In this document: positions 40,525 to 47,926 of the stretch, one piece after another
How positions within the stretch are numbered: the first letter of the stretch is position 1
How the letters are laid out: every line of letters starts with the position of its first letter
Source: CAVRQM01 sp964250775
Lineage (GTDB): Bacteria; Pseudomonadota; Alphaproteobacteria; Acetobacterales; Acetobacteraceae
DNA: 64,000 bases
Assembly (NCBI GenBank): GCA_964250775.1
Contig: CAXUHK010000001.1
Span: 1 to 64,000 of the forward strand
Direction: 5' to 3'
Program-made: the position numbers and the translations under genes
The notes under the pieces: model-generated
What the model was told of the DNA's origin: nothing
The model's database searches: none
What the model saw: the letters and a program-made list of their open reading frames with translations, nothing else

Positions 40525-41003
40525 GACCGCGCCCCGATCATCCAGGCCGGCGGCACGTCCGCCAGGACCGGCACGCTCTGCGCTTCCGCTTCCGCCCGAC
40601 GCCGCAGGTAGTCGGGCGATGGCCCGCCGCAGTCCGCCAGGTGCAGCGGCGCAAACGTCACCGATTGCGACTTGCTCGGAGCGAAACGGACTTCCGCTTC
40701 CTGCCGCTGCCGGGCGATTTCCTCCGCCACATCGGCGAGCACATTGCTTTCGACCCGACCGATGCGGTCAATTTGGTCGAAGCGGAAATGCCGGCGCGGC
40801 ACAGTATCGACATAAAACATATCGGCAGCGTCGTGCTGCTTGACAAAGATCATCACCCGACCTGAAATCGTCAGGCAGCCGACGCCCAGCCCGTTACTGC
40901 GGACCGGCATACAATGTGCGATTTGGTCATTAACCCCGTACACGAGATACGGTCGCCCATCTCCCGTCGCGATCAGTTGGCCTTTTTGAATTGCTCTTGC
41001 CAT
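40521..41003 (-). CDS. Hypothetical protein, first gene of late-strand small-gene operon
   Basis: 160 residues from ATG 41003 (GAGGCG upstream). KGQLIATGDGRPYLVYGVND, LGVGCLTISGRVMIFVKQHD, FDQIDRIGRVESNVLADVAE. Unassigned. Upstream 41004-41163 is gene-free and AT-rich (TTTTGTGGATGTCAAGC) and presumably holds its promoter. Confidence 0.5.
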   Translation of the reverse strand: MARAIQKGQLIATGDGRPYLVYGVNDQIAHCMPVRSNGLGVGCLTISGRVMIFVKQHDAADMFYVDTVPRRHFRFDQIDRIGRVESNVLADVAEEIARQRQEAEVRFAPSKSQSVTFAPLHLADCGGPSPDYLRRRAEAEAQSVPVLADVPPAWMIGARS

Positions 41004-41163
41004 GGACGCCTCGGTGAGTTGCGGTGTCATTTCTATACACGCAACGCTGAGCGCCGGATAGTGGGGAAGCGTGATTATATTTTGTGGATGTCAAGCAAAA
41101 TTATGGGGTCTTTGTGCATCCAAACAAACATCTGTCGCGTAACGAGCGCATAACTCACAAATG

Positions 41164-41254
41164 TTTACATTTCTGCCGTTGTGTCTTTAGAAGCGACGTG
41201 TCACAAACGCTGCACGGCGGGGCGATAGTGCAAAGCCGAGACAAGGCTACTCCA
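41164..41254 (+). promoter_or_regulatory. Four-copy promoter/leader element, copy A
   Basis: ACATTT at 41167, GTTG 11 bases on, ACGTGTCACAAA at 41196 (29 bases from the first block), then GGGGCGA and the ATG at 41255. See copies B-D with identical spacing. Confidence 0.65.
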
Positions 41255-41497
41255 ATGACCAATTTTCCGACCGTGGCCGTGGCTCTTGCGGCTCACCAAG
41301 CGGCCAAGGCCGCTCATGTGGCCGCCAAAACTGCCCTGACGACAGCCGAACTGTCCTATCCGCTGGTTGGCGACCGCGTGCAGTTGCAAGTTAATGTCCG
41401 CAAGGCACGTTTGGTCGAAGAGAGTGTGTGGGCGGAGCTGTATGCCGCGCGAATGGCCGATGCGGTCGACGATAAAGCCGGAAAGCTGGCGGCCTAA
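41255..41497 (+). CDS. Small helical protein, operon A
   Basis: 80 residues: VAVALAAHQAAKAAHVAAKT ALTTAELSYPLVGDRVQLQ; Ala-rich helices. Sole gene after element A. Unknown function. Confidence 0.5.
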   Translation: MTNFPTVAVALAAHQAAKAAHVAAKTALTTAELSYPLVGDRVQLQVNVRKARLVEESVWAELYAARMADAVDDKAGKLAA

Positions 41498-41518
41498 TCC
41501 GCCGGACGCAACAAATGA

Positions 41519-41611
41519 CGACAATTTCCTTGTTGCGCCCGGCTTTGTGACGTGTCATAACGATTGCATCGCAGGGCGGTAGTGCCAGGCTGGAACAAGG
41601 GGCTTAGTGCC
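41519..41611 (+). promoter_or_regulatory. Four-copy promoter/leader element, copy B
   Basis: ACAATT at 41521, GTTG at +11, ACGTGTCATAA at 41550 (+29), GGGCGG, AAGGGG before ATG 41612. Confidence 0.65.
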
Positions 41612-41824
41612 ATGACGCAATTCCAGGTTACGATGATCGGGCCATACAACACGTTGACCGGGGCGACGATTACAGCTCAAGGCGGGGTCAATGCCGCGTT
41701 CGAGGCGATGGCGACGTTCGGGGTGGGCTGGCGGGTGATCCGCTGCCTTGAGCTCCCGAGCGTGCCGCTGAGCGTGCCGCGGATCGGGGCGCAGGCTGGC
41801 AACAGGCAAGGGAGGCTCGTGTGA
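41612..41824 (+). CDS. Small hypothetical protein, operon B
   Basis: 70 residues: MTQFQVTMIGPYNTLTGATI, AAFEAMATFGVGWRVIRCLE. Overlaps the HTH gene by 4 bp. Confidence 0.5.
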   Translation: MTQFQVTMIGPYNTLTGATITAQGGVNAAFEAMATFGVGWRVIRCLELPSVPLSVPRIGAQAGNRQGRLV

Positions 41825-42042
41825 ACGGAGACCGCATCCGCGAACTGCGGGAAGCGCTGGGCTGGTCACAGCGCGACCTCGCCGGCCGCCTGGGCTTTAA
41901 GACGCACACGCCGGTCAAGCAGTGGGAAAACAACCAATCCACCGCGCCCGCCGCGGTCATGGCTTGGCTTGAGCGCAGCGCGTCGGCGTTGATGGAGCAG
42001 CCGTTGCCGCAGGGATGGGTCGTGCGGTCGGACATTTTATAG
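41821..42042 (+). CDS. XRE-family HTH protein, operon B
   Basis: 73 residues, GTG start in GTGA overlap. RIRELREALGWSQRDLAGRL GFKTHTPVKQWENNQSTAP is an XRE HTH; ends PLPQGWVVRSDIL like the HTH protein at 4760. Possible regulator of the four-copy element (inference). Confidence 0.7.
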   Translation: MNGDRIRELREALGWSQRDLAGRLGFKTHTPVKQWENNQSTAPAAVMAWLERSASALMEQPLPQGWVVRSDIL

Positions 42043-42083
42043 CGATCACTACGGAACCTGCGCGCGTGCGGGCGTGCGGGGGA

Positions 42084-42111
42084 ACAACGTTCAGTTGACA
42101 ATGTTCAGTTG
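42084..42111. repeat. 14-bp tandem direct repeat
   Basis: ACAACGTTCAGTTG followed directly by ACAATGTTCAGTTG; the second also forms TGTTCA-GT-TGAACA. In the convergent gap between the HTH gene and the RuvC-like gene. Confidence 0.6.
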
Positions 42112-42124
42112 AACATGCGCCGGC

Positions 42125-42168
42125 AGTTATACCAAGTTTAGCCCATCCGGCATAAACCTGGTATAACT
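42125..42168. repeat. 16-bp inverted repeat
   Basis: AGTTATACCAAGTTTA (42125-42140) and TAAACCTGGTATAACT (42153-42168), one mismatch, 12-base loop. Candidate bidirectional terminator or protein-binding site. Confidence 0.6.
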
Positions 42169-42194
42169 CACACTCGACCCGGTTTACCCGCGAC

Positions 42195-42722
42195 CTACTT
42201 ACGTTGCACCGATCGCCGCTTCGGTTTACCAACCGGCTCTTGCCCGTGCCTAAGCCACCACACGCCGAGCAACGCGGCCTCCGCCCTCCCGTCGTCTTTG
42301 GCTCGCTTGAACAGCGCCGCTTGGTCGGGAAACATCTCCGCCGCCATGGCCCGCGAGCGGTCCTTGTCGCTGTCCAGCCCCATGTCCCGCTTCCACCGCG
42401 CCGCAGTGACCAATTCCATCGGCACGCCGCAGCCGGCGAGCACGCCATGCACGATTCCGGCTGCTTGCCCGAACGCGAACACGCTTGAGACGCCCTGACC
42501 TGGCATGGCCGATACAGCCTCGCAGATGGCGCTACAAGCTGTTGCAGACTTGACCAGCACTGCGAGACCTGCCGCGTCCGTTCGCGCCCTGGCGACCATT
42601 TTCCCGGCCTTTCTGATGGTGGTTACAGTGGCCGGCATGTCCCAGCAGCCCAACAACGATCCATCGTCATCGATGTGGGCTACAGCACCGCAAGCGCCAG
42701 GATCAACCGCGAGCAATGACAT
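42195..42722 (-). CDS. RuvC-like Holliday junction resolvase (phage type)
   Basis: 175 residues from ATG 42722. LLAVDPGACGAVAHIDDDG (first catalytic Asp), CEAVSAMPGQGVSSVFAFGQ AAGIVHGVL (Glu block), WKRDMGLDSDKDRSRAMAAE and KDDGRAEAALLGVWW (final acidic pair) give the RNase-H-fold resolvase series. Resolves branched DNA before packaging. It stands apart from the other recombination genes. Confidence 0.75.
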   Translation of the reverse strand: MSLLAVDPGACGAVAHIDDDGSLLGCWDMPATVTTIRKAGKMVARARTDAAGLAVLVKSATACSAICEAVSAMPGQGVSSVFAFGQAAGIVHGVLAGCGVPMELVTAARWKRDMGLDSDKDRSRAMAAEMFPDQAALFKRAKDDGRAEAALLGVWWLRHGQEPVGKPKRRSVQRK

Positions 42723-42802
42723 TGCCGCCGTGGTTGCCACACCCCACCACGCCATTCCCGGCACGATCCGCGCGGACGCCATTTGTCATACATTCCGGTG
42801 GA

Positions 42803-43316
42803 AAAACTCATTCCTAACTCATCCCTAACTCGTTTCCAAATTGGGTTAGGATTGAGTTACGTAGTTAGATCAACGATTTAACCCCATAAAACCAACTCAA
42901 TTCTCATTCCTTACGCGAACTTAAAAGCTGGCCGAAGCCTTTTTCTTATATAAGTTTATGTAATAGATGTGCTTACCCGTCTCTTCCTCTATATATAAGG
43001 AAAAGCGGACCTGCGCGTATGTAATTTTCACGAGTATCGTGAAAATGGATTTTAGCACGAGCTTACTACGGTCGCACCGTATTTCACCCGGATGAGCATT
43101 GCTTACGACGAAACTGGGAAGGCTGTCAACTACGCATCACGTTGATCTGCGGGAGGGATCGCGAGGTTGAGTTTGAGTAGGTTTGAGATCGAGTGTGGGA
43201 ACTTGGCAAGGAATGAGAATTGAGTTTATTTTTGGGGTTAAACCTTTGACAAATATAAGAAACTCAGAAATACGTGGTTCAGGAATGAGTCTAGGAATGA
43301 GTTAGGAATGAGTTTT
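42803..43316. repeat. AT-rich nested inverted repeat with iterons; possible origin/control region
   Basis: Mirror blocks: 42803-42822 with 43297-43316 (20 bp exact), 42877-42886 with 43233-43242 (TTTAACCCCA, 10 bp), 42894-42912 with 43208-43226 (19 bp exact). Spacings between blocks match in both arms (54 and 54; 7 and 6 bases). GGAATGAGT occurs three times at 43282-43312 and once as GGAATGAGA at 43210. The whole 42783-43433 gap lacks ORFs and is AT-rich, with palindromes CTTATATAAG (42945) and a 23-bp dyad at 43024. Candidate replication origin or divergent control region. Confidence 0.6.
43024..43046. promoter_or_regulatory. Perfect operator-like dyad
   Basis: ATTTTCACGA-GTA-TCGTGAAAAT, 10-bp perfect arms, inside the AT-rich inverted-repeat region. 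Confidence 0.5.
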
Positions 43317-43341
43317 GCGGAGCCCGGAACCGCTACATAGG

Positions 43342-43433
43342 TTGACAATTCTGTTGTTGCTTCCTTCGCATTTACGTGTCACAAACTTGCTCACGGCGGG
43401 GCGATCAAGCCAAGCCGATCGGAGTGACGGACG
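43342..43433 (+). promoter_or_regulatory. Four-copy promoter/leader element, copy C
   Basis: TTGACAATT with ACAATT at 43345, GTTG at +11, ACGTGTCACAAA at 43374 (+29), GGGGCGA, GGAG before ATG 43434. Confidence 0.65.
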
Positions 43434-43745
43434 ATGAGCTACTTCACCGACGACTGCTTGGCTCGCGCTGTGGCCGAGATGGCTACGGTCGAGGCCGGCG
43501 CTCGCGCGGCTTTGACGCTGGCGGTTGCGCTGGCGGAGCAGCAGATGGCGGCTTTGCAGGCGGTAGACGGCTTGGACATGGAGGACGCGATTGCCTCGGT
43601 CGATAGCAACCTGTCCGATTTGCGCGACCATCTCGCCAACCTGTCTGAGCGGTGCGACGGCCGGGTGGAGTCGTTGGCTCAGGATTACGAGGATTTGAGC
43701 GGCGGCACTTATGCCGACTGGCATCGCGACCAGGCGTATGCGTGA
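43434..43745 (+). CDS. Helical hypothetical protein, operon C
   Basis: 103 residues; long helices (TLAVALAEQQMAALQAVDGL; VDSNLSDLRDHLANLSER), likely coiled coil. Overlaps next gene by 1 bp. Confidence 0.5.
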   Translation: MSYFTDDCLARAVAEMATVEAGARAALTLAVALAEQQMAALQAVDGLDMEDAIASVDSNLSDLRDHLANLSERCDGRVESLAQDYEDLSGGTYADWHRDQAYA

Positions 43746-43900
43746 TGTCGGGCAACATGCAGCCGGGGGAGCAAGCCCCCAAGGACACACCCACGGCGGT
43801 TCAGCCTGATTTGGTGGCGGTGGACGTTCCCGATGACGGCGAGGTCGTCTACGGCGATCTACAGCGCTTGGAAGCGTTCGGATGGGAGCGGGACCAATGA
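43745..43900 (+). CDS. 51-residue acidic protein, operon C
   Basis: MSGNMQPGEQAPKDTPTAVQ, VDVPDDGEVVYGDLQRLEAF. Overlaps neighbours by 1 and 4 bp. Unknown. Confidence 0.45.
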   Translation: MSGNMQPGEQAPKDTPTAVQPDLVAVDVPDDGEVVYGDLQRLEAFGWERDQ

Positions 43901-44121
43901 GGGTCGATTACGTTTGCGCCACCAGCAACTCGCGGTGGTTTACCGCTGGGCGAACCTACACCGCGTATGAGATGGCCGGGCAGGTGATGATGCTGAACGA
44001 CAACGGCACGCCCTGGCCGACGGCGGAGGTCGTGCTCGAAGGCCAAGCGACGTTCAACCCGGCTGGCCTCGCGCCGCGCCGTTGGAGCACGCGGCTGCGA
44101 CAACTGGCCGGGGTGCGCTGA
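43897..44121 (+). CDS. Hypothetical protein, paralogue of 39242-39505, operon C
   Basis: 74 residues with NSRWFTAGRTYTAYEMAGQV and DNGTPWPTAEVVLEGQATF; see 39242. A duplicated family on opposite strands of the same prophage. Confidence 0.55.
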   Translation: MRVDYVCATSNSRWFTAGRTYTAYEMAGQVMMLNDNGTPWPTAEVVLEGQATFNPAGLAPRRWSTRLRQLAGVR

Positions 44122-44128
44122 ACCAAAG

Positions 44129-44216
44129 TCAACAATTTTTCTGTTGCGTCGGAAGATGCGACGTGTCACAAAAATGGGGCAGGGCGACTATGCCAGGCGA
44201 CAAAAGGTGCAAGCCA
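44129..44216 (+). promoter_or_regulatory. Four-copy promoter/leader element, copy D
   Basis: ACAATT at 44132, GTTG at +11, ACGTGTCACAAA at 44161 (+29), AGGGCGA, AAAAGG before ATG 44217. Confidence 0.65.
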
Positions 44217-44372
44217 ATGACTGAGTTCAACATTAAGCCGGCTGACCTCGCGGCGTGCCGGCGCTATTACGCCCAGCGGCACCGCACGGCGGTGACTAAG
44301 GCCCTAGCGTTCTGGATGCGCGCTGCGGCGGACCGTGCCGACGTGGCGGATGAAATGGAAGTTTGCTCGTGA
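44217..44372 (+). CDS. 51-residue basic helical protein, operon D
   Basis: MTEFNIKPADLAACRRYYAQ RHRTAVTKALAFW. Overlaps next gene (GTGA). Confidence 0.45.
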   Translation: MTEFNIKPADLAACRRYYAQRHRTAVTKALAFWMRAAADRADVADEMEVCS

Positions 44373-44566
44373 CCACAACTCCCCGCCCAACTCCGGCCGA
44401 GCGCGCTCGCAAGTCGCGGGCGGCGCTGCGCAAGCGGACGATCGAGCTGCGCGGCGAGGCGTTTGACTTGCTGGCGCGGGTGATGGAGCGGGACGGCGAC
44501 GCGAGTCTGGTGGCGGCGGCGACGCGGGCGATCTTGCAGGCGTGGAAGGTGGGAGGTCGGGTGTGA
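44369..44566 (+). CDS. Small basic protein, RHH-like, operon D
   Basis: 65 residues from GTG 44369. RKSRAALRKRTIELRGEAFD LLARVMERDGDASLVAAATR; a strand (TIELR) and two helices suggest ribbon-helix-helix. Confidence 0.5.
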   Translation: MTTTPRPTPAERARKSRAALRKRTIELRGEAFDLLARVMERDGDASLVAAATRAILQAWKVGGRV

Positions 44567-44814
44567 GTTACCACAAGCCGGTGACGACGCTTGCTGAACT
44601 AGACACGCTGGACGAAGCGGAGATGCGCGCTGGTTATTGTTCGGCAGAGCGCGGAGACATTGAGCCAGGTGGCAACCATTCGCGGTCGTTCCATCACGGC
44701 TGGCGCACGCGGATGATGGATTTGCATGAAATACCGATACCGTTAGAGCATCGGAGACTCGTGCATGAATGGGCGCATCGGAATCAAAAAGCTCGCAAAC
44801 CATTATCCGCTTAA
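44563..44814 (+). CDS. Hypothetical protein with GY..HGWR motif, operon D
   Basis: 83 residues, GTG start. DEAEMRAGYCSAERGDIEPG and SRSFHHGWRTRMMD; same GY--G-...-S-SY-HGW--G--D design as 45957-46175. Such proteins are frequent on phages; a faint resemblance to ribosome modulation factor is noted but not claimed. Confidence 0.5.
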   Translation: MSYHKPVTTLAELDTLDEAEMRAGYCSAERGDIEPGGNHSRSFHHGWRTRMMDLHEIPIPLEHRRLVHEWAHRNQKARKPLSA

Positions 44815-44885
44815 ACGCCGCAGCAGTGCGCGAGCAACTGCGCCAGGCAATTCGGGCTGGCGGCGAAATTTGCGGTATTATGTAG
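44769..44885 (+). CDS. Possible 38-residue protein
   Basis: MGASESKSSQTIIRLNAAAV REQLRQAIRAGGEICGIM; overlaps the previous gene by 46 bp. Amphipathic helix; weak evidence. Confidence 0.25.
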   Translation: MGASESKSSQTIIRLNAAAVREQLRQAIRAGGEICGIM

Positions 44886-44963
44886 CAAGCACACCAAGCG
44901 CCTGCTCCCGCCAACCCATTGATTAGATTACAATGATTGCCCTCCACAGACAAGGGCGATCCG

Positions 44964-45290
44964 ATGACCGACTACGTGCTTGCGGGCCTCACGAAGCGCC
45001 GCGCCGAGTTGGCCGGTGAGGCTGAAACCCTCCGCGCCAGGCTCGCGCAGATCGCGACCGACACGGGCCACCTTGACGCTGTGATCCAGCAGTTTGATCC
45101 CGACTACGACCTGGGCAGCATCCGGCCCAAGCGCCCGCGTATGCAGGACGCGGCAGGACGTAGAGGACCGCCGGCTCGTGAAGCTGACCATGAAGCGCGT
45201 GGGTATGGCGTTCAGTCGGCAGAAGGCGACAGGAACGGTGCGGGCGATCCAGGGGCCGGGCCGGTTACGCTTTGGGAGGTGGCGGGGTGA
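44964..45290 (+). pseudogene. Hypothetical phage protein with two frameshifts
   Basis: The start (MTDYVLAGLTKRRAELAGEA, AVIQQFDPDYDLGSIRPKRP) and end (PVTLWEVAG) lie in one frame, but the middle only makes sense in another (EDRRLVKLTMKRVGMAFSRQ then GTVRAIQGPG). A GGGCC duplication near 45258 explains the second shift; a deletion near 45145 the first. Decayed, or sequencing error. Confidence 0.5.
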
Positions 45291-45391
45291 GCTGGGCGGC
45301 TTTTGGCCGATTGCCCTAGATCGTATAGACTGCAAATCAGACGCTATTCGGTCTAAGCGGTAACCAGCAAAAACTATTTTATAACAGTGGG

Positions 45392-45586
45392 TTAACTTAG
45401 AACATGAGCAAAGCGGTCACCGCCTATCAGGATGTATGCCGTTCTAACTGCCAAGCAGTCACCTTGGCACTGGTCTCCTGGACCGTCGCAATACTCGCCA
45501 TCACTCGCCTCGCACATATCGCGAGCACGTTCAGCGATGGCGGGCGGCACGGGAAGGCGTCCAGCGGTGGTTTTCTCACCTGACAT
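45392..45586 (-). CDS. Small Cys-containing hypothetical protein
   Basis: 64 residues from ATG 45586: PVPPAIAERARDMCEASDGE YCDGPGDQCQGDC; three or four cysteines could bind metal. Unknown. Confidence 0.4.
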   Translation of the reverse strand: MSGEKTTAGRLPVPPAIAERARDMCEASDGEYCDGPGDQCQGDCLAVRTAYILIGGDRFAHVLS

Positions 45587-45749
45587 TGACTGGCTCCTGC
45601 GACAGCAAGTCGACGATGGAATGCGCGGCGGTAGCCCACTGTGACAACCGGCCATCAACATAGGCTTTGGGCAACTCCTGGAGCAGACCGCGTAGCAATC
45701 TTTCGGCTCCCAGCATCATGTCAGGATTAATGGCGGTGGTTTTGGTCAT
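45576..45749 (-). CDS. 57-residue hypothetical protein
   Basis: ATG 45749 to TGA 45576: AINPDMMLGAERLLRGLLQE LPKAYVDGRLSQWATAAHSI. ATGA overlap with upstream gene supports it. Confidence 0.45.
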   Translation of the reverse strand: MTKTTAINPDMMLGAERLLRGLLQELPKAYVDGRLSQWATAAHSIVDLLSQEPVNVR

Positions 45750-45967
45750 GGCTGCACCTGCTTCTCAATGTGATCGAGCATTCGTCGCATGTCGGAAATG
45801 AAACGCATGGCAGGTTCGCGTCCGATTGCTTCGCCCGGCGCGTCAATGAAAAACGACATCGAAGTGTCCGCCGACCACGTTGCGGCTTTCTGCGCGAGCC
45901 GGGCTGTGTAGCCGGCAAACTGCCCGTTGGTCAGCGGCTTTGCGGTGGTTTTAGGATCAGCGGGCAT
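45746..45967 (-). CDS. Small hypothetical protein
   Basis: 73 residues: LTNGQFAGYTARLAQKAATW, MRFISDMRRMLDHIEKQ. Helical; unknown. Confidence 0.45.
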   Translation of the reverse strand: MPADPKTTAKPLTNGQFAGYTARLAQKAATWSADTSMSFFIDAPGEAIGREPAMRFISDMRRMLDHIEKQVQP

Positions 45968-46175
45968 CGTCGGCCTCCATCGCTAGATGCGCTATATTCA
46001 CCAATTCGGCGTAAGATGCCCGAGGCTTCCTGGCGCGGTCGTCTCGCCCGTTCGCAAAGCCATGCCGATAGCTGTGCGATCGGTTCTCGGACGGCTCGGG
46101 AGAGGACAGGTCAAACCCATCTCTGTAGCCCTGAACCATGTCCGCGTTGGCTGGACGGGTAGTTTCAGTTGGCAT
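45957..46175 (-). CDS. GY..HGF motif small protein
   Basis: 72 residues from ATG 46175: ADMVQGYRDGFDLSSPEPSE NRSHSYRHGFANGRDDR. Related in design to 44563-44814. Confidence 0.5.
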   Translation of the reverse strand: MPTETTRPANADMVQGYRDGFDLSSPEPSENRSHSYRHGFANGRDDRARKPRASYAELVNIAHLAMEADDAR

Positions 46176-46830
46176 TGTGCAGCTCCTTCTTGCGTGCGCG
46201 AGCCGCTGACCGGCCCGCCTCACGGTTGATTTCAGTCTGGTAAGCCCGCTGGCGGTCGGGCCGGCGCCCTAACTCGCGGCGCGCAATTTCGGGCGACATC
46301 GGCACGCCCTTGCGAGGTCCAGCCCGCATCAGAAGCGCCGATGTCGGATGCTCGCGGGATGACTTCGGCCAGTCGTCGGCAATCAGCGCGGCGCGGCGCT
46401 TGGTGTCGGCCAACGTCTCTGCTGCCAGTTCCTCTTTCGTCCGCCCCTTTCCGCCGCGCCTCACGACCCGCCCAAAGGCGGCAATTGCCTCGGCAATGAC
46501 GGCGGGCGGGGCGTCCGGGGCAATCGTCTGGCCCGTGTCGAGGGCGTGCAGCACAGCGCCCCGAGTGGATGCCTTGACGATGACGCCAGCGAAATCTTGC
46601 ACGGAGAAGGCGAGGCAACGGAACGTTGCCACGGTGATCCGCTCGGGAATCTGCCGGGACGTGGGGGCGAGCATGGCAGAGCGGTCCGTCATCCCGGAGG
46701 CGTTGCAGTTCTTGATCGCACGCGCAGGCAAGATGTCCTGATAGACCGGCGAGCGGTTGCCTAGGACGGCTTGCTGCCGCTCGATGGGCCAAGCCGCGCA
46801 GATGTTCGAGAGATAGGCTTTTTTTATCAT
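46165..46830 (-). CDS. Hypothetical protein
   Basis: 221 residues from ATG 46830. SNICAAWPIERQQAVLGNRS PVYQDIL; later RRGGKGRTKEELAAETLAD, basic C-terminus. No family recognised. First gene of a minus-strand operon (46830-45392), divergent from the operon at 46929. Confidence 0.5.
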   Translation of the reverse strand: MIKKAYLSNICAAWPIERQQAVLGNRSPVYQDILPARAIKNCNASGMTDRSAMLAPTSRQIPERITVATFRCLAFSVQDFAGVIVKASTRGAVLHALDTGQTIAPDAPPAVIAEAIAAFGRVVRRGGKGRTKEELAAETLADTKRRAALIADDWPKSSREHPTSALLMRAGPRKGVPMSPEIARRELGRRPDRQRAYQTEINREAGRSAARARKKELHNAN

Positions 46831-46858
46831 GGAGGCGTGTATAGCGAGATGTGCAAGT

Positions 46859-46901
46859 GCTTGCAACACGCGCTTGCAAGCGGCCTTGGATTGTGCATAA
46901 T
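46859..46901 (+). promoter_or_regulatory. Promoter with palindromic operator for 46929 operon
   Basis: -35-like TTGCAA (46874-46879), 16-bp spacer, -10-like CATAAT (46896-46901). The -35 is embedded in the palindrome CGCTTGCAAGCG (46871-46882), and GCTTGCAA is repeated at 46859. Divergent to 46830. Confidence 0.5.
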
Positions 46902-46928
46902 GGCTGCACGAACACCGGAGACGCACAG

Positions 46929-47102
46929 ATGACAGACGTGGAGATCACCGAGCGTCTTGCCCACATCGAGCAGATGCAGGCTGACCGCGACCGCAAGCGC
47001 CAGGAAATCCGCTATGCGCCTTGGGCGCTCGTGCTGTCCGGCATGACATCTGGCGCGGCGCTATTCGCGGCCGGCGCGGCGTTCGTCAAGCTGTTCCCGT
47101 AA
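46929..47102 (+). CDS. Small membrane protein (RYAPW-type)
   Basis: 57 residues: ITERLAHIEQMQADRDRKRQ EIRYAPW, then a membrane span (ALFAAGAAFVKLFP). Related to 5008-5211 and 7529-7729, here without an adjacent HTH gene. Confidence 0.6.
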   Translation: MTDVEITERLAHIEQMQADRDRKRQEIRYAPWALVLSGMTSGAALFAAGAAFVKLFP

Positions 47103-47126
47103 ACTCCAGCCAGGAGCATCCAGAAA

Positions 47127-47363
47127 ATGCAGACCCTTGAACAGGCGTTGGCCGAGCGGCAGGCGATCCAGCACTATCAGGACACGGTGATGTCTTTCGC
47201 CGCCTACCTTCGCAGCAAGGGCCAGATCGCCCACGAGCGCGACGACAGCGTGTTGGAGCGCGTGGCGCATAAGGGCTGCAAGGGCGTGTATCGCGTCTGG
47301 ACGTTCGACGCTGACGGCGCCGCCGAGGCGCAGTCGCCGCTCGTTACCGGCCTGCCGCGCTAA
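47127..47363 (+). CDS. Small hypothetical protein
   Basis: 78 residues: AIQHYQDTVMSFAAYLRSKG, CKGVYRVWTFDADGAAEAQS. Preceded by AGGAG. Unknown. Confidence 0.5.
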   Translation: MQTLEQALAERQAIQHYQDTVMSFAAYLRSKGQIAHERDDSVLERVAHKGCKGVYRVWTFDADGAAEAQSPLVTGLPR

Positions 47364-47390
47364 GCGGCATCAAACCCCAAGAGGCCAGTC

Positions 47391-47681
47391 ATGGCAAAAA
47401 TCGTTTACAATGCTTGTTATGGCGGCTTTGGTCTTAGTGCCGAGGCCGAAAAGAGATACGCCGAGATCAAAGGCATTCCCAAGTGCCCGTATGACAGAGA
47501 CATCCCCCGCAACGACGCCGCTCTCGTTCAGGTAGTCGAGGAGATGGGGGATAGCGCCAGCGGTGACTGCGCCAAACTGCGCATCTACGAATTGCCGGAT
47601 GGCTTGCATTACCGGATCGACGAGTATGACGGAATAGAATCGGTCATGACCAGGAACGACTACGACTGGTCCGTAGCGTAA
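47391..47681 (+). CDS. Hypothetical phage protein (KIVYN-GGFGLS type)
   Basis: 96 residues: MAKIVYNACYGGFGLSAEAE, DRDIPRNDAALVQVVEEMGD, KLRIYELPDGLHYRIDEYDG. A family often seen in phages of diverse hosts, predicted small alpha/beta protein of unknown role. Confidence 0.65.
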   Translation: MAKIVYNACYGGFGLSAEAEKRYAEIKGIPKCPYDRDIPRNDAALVQVVEEMGDSASGDCAKLRIYELPDGLHYRIDEYDGIESVMTRNDYDWSVA

Positions 47682-47710
47682 AGCCTAACAAACCCCAAAA
47701 GGAACCTGAC

Positions 47711-47857
47711 ATGCAACGAGCAGCATTAGCCGGCACTGTTTGTGGCGGAGGCGCAGTAGGCTTTTGGCTTACGGGGGCGCCTTTAGTTGTGGGGATTACC
47801 GGGCTCTTACTGCTGTCCGTCGGGTTGGTGACAACCTTAGCCGCAACACGCGGCTAA
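47711..47857 (+). CDS. 48-residue membrane protein
   Basis: ATG 47711 with AAGGAA upstream, TAA at 47857. Two short hydrophobic stretches (VCGGGAVGFWLTGAPLVVGI, LLLLSVGLVTTLAA). Last gene before the terminator. Confidence 0.5.
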   Translation: MQRAALAGTVCGGGAVGFWLTGAPLVVGITGLLLLSVGLVTTLAATRG

Positions 47858-47890
47858 CCAGTCAACTTTAACCCCAATTAACGCTGCCAA

Positions 47891-47917
47891 CGCCCCGGCC
47901 TCAAACCGGGGCGTTTT
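47891..47917 (+). terminator. Rho-independent terminator
   Basis: Perfect 8-bp stem CGCCCCGG / CCGGGGCG, 7-base loop, then TTTT. Ends the 46929-47857 operon just before the convergent primase gene. Confidence 0.8.
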
Positions 47918-47926
47918 GCTGTCCGG

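Noticed and set aside
42084..42111. Alphaproteobacterial LexA box (GTTC-N7-GTTC)
   Set aside because: The GTTC copies are 10 bases apart, not 7.
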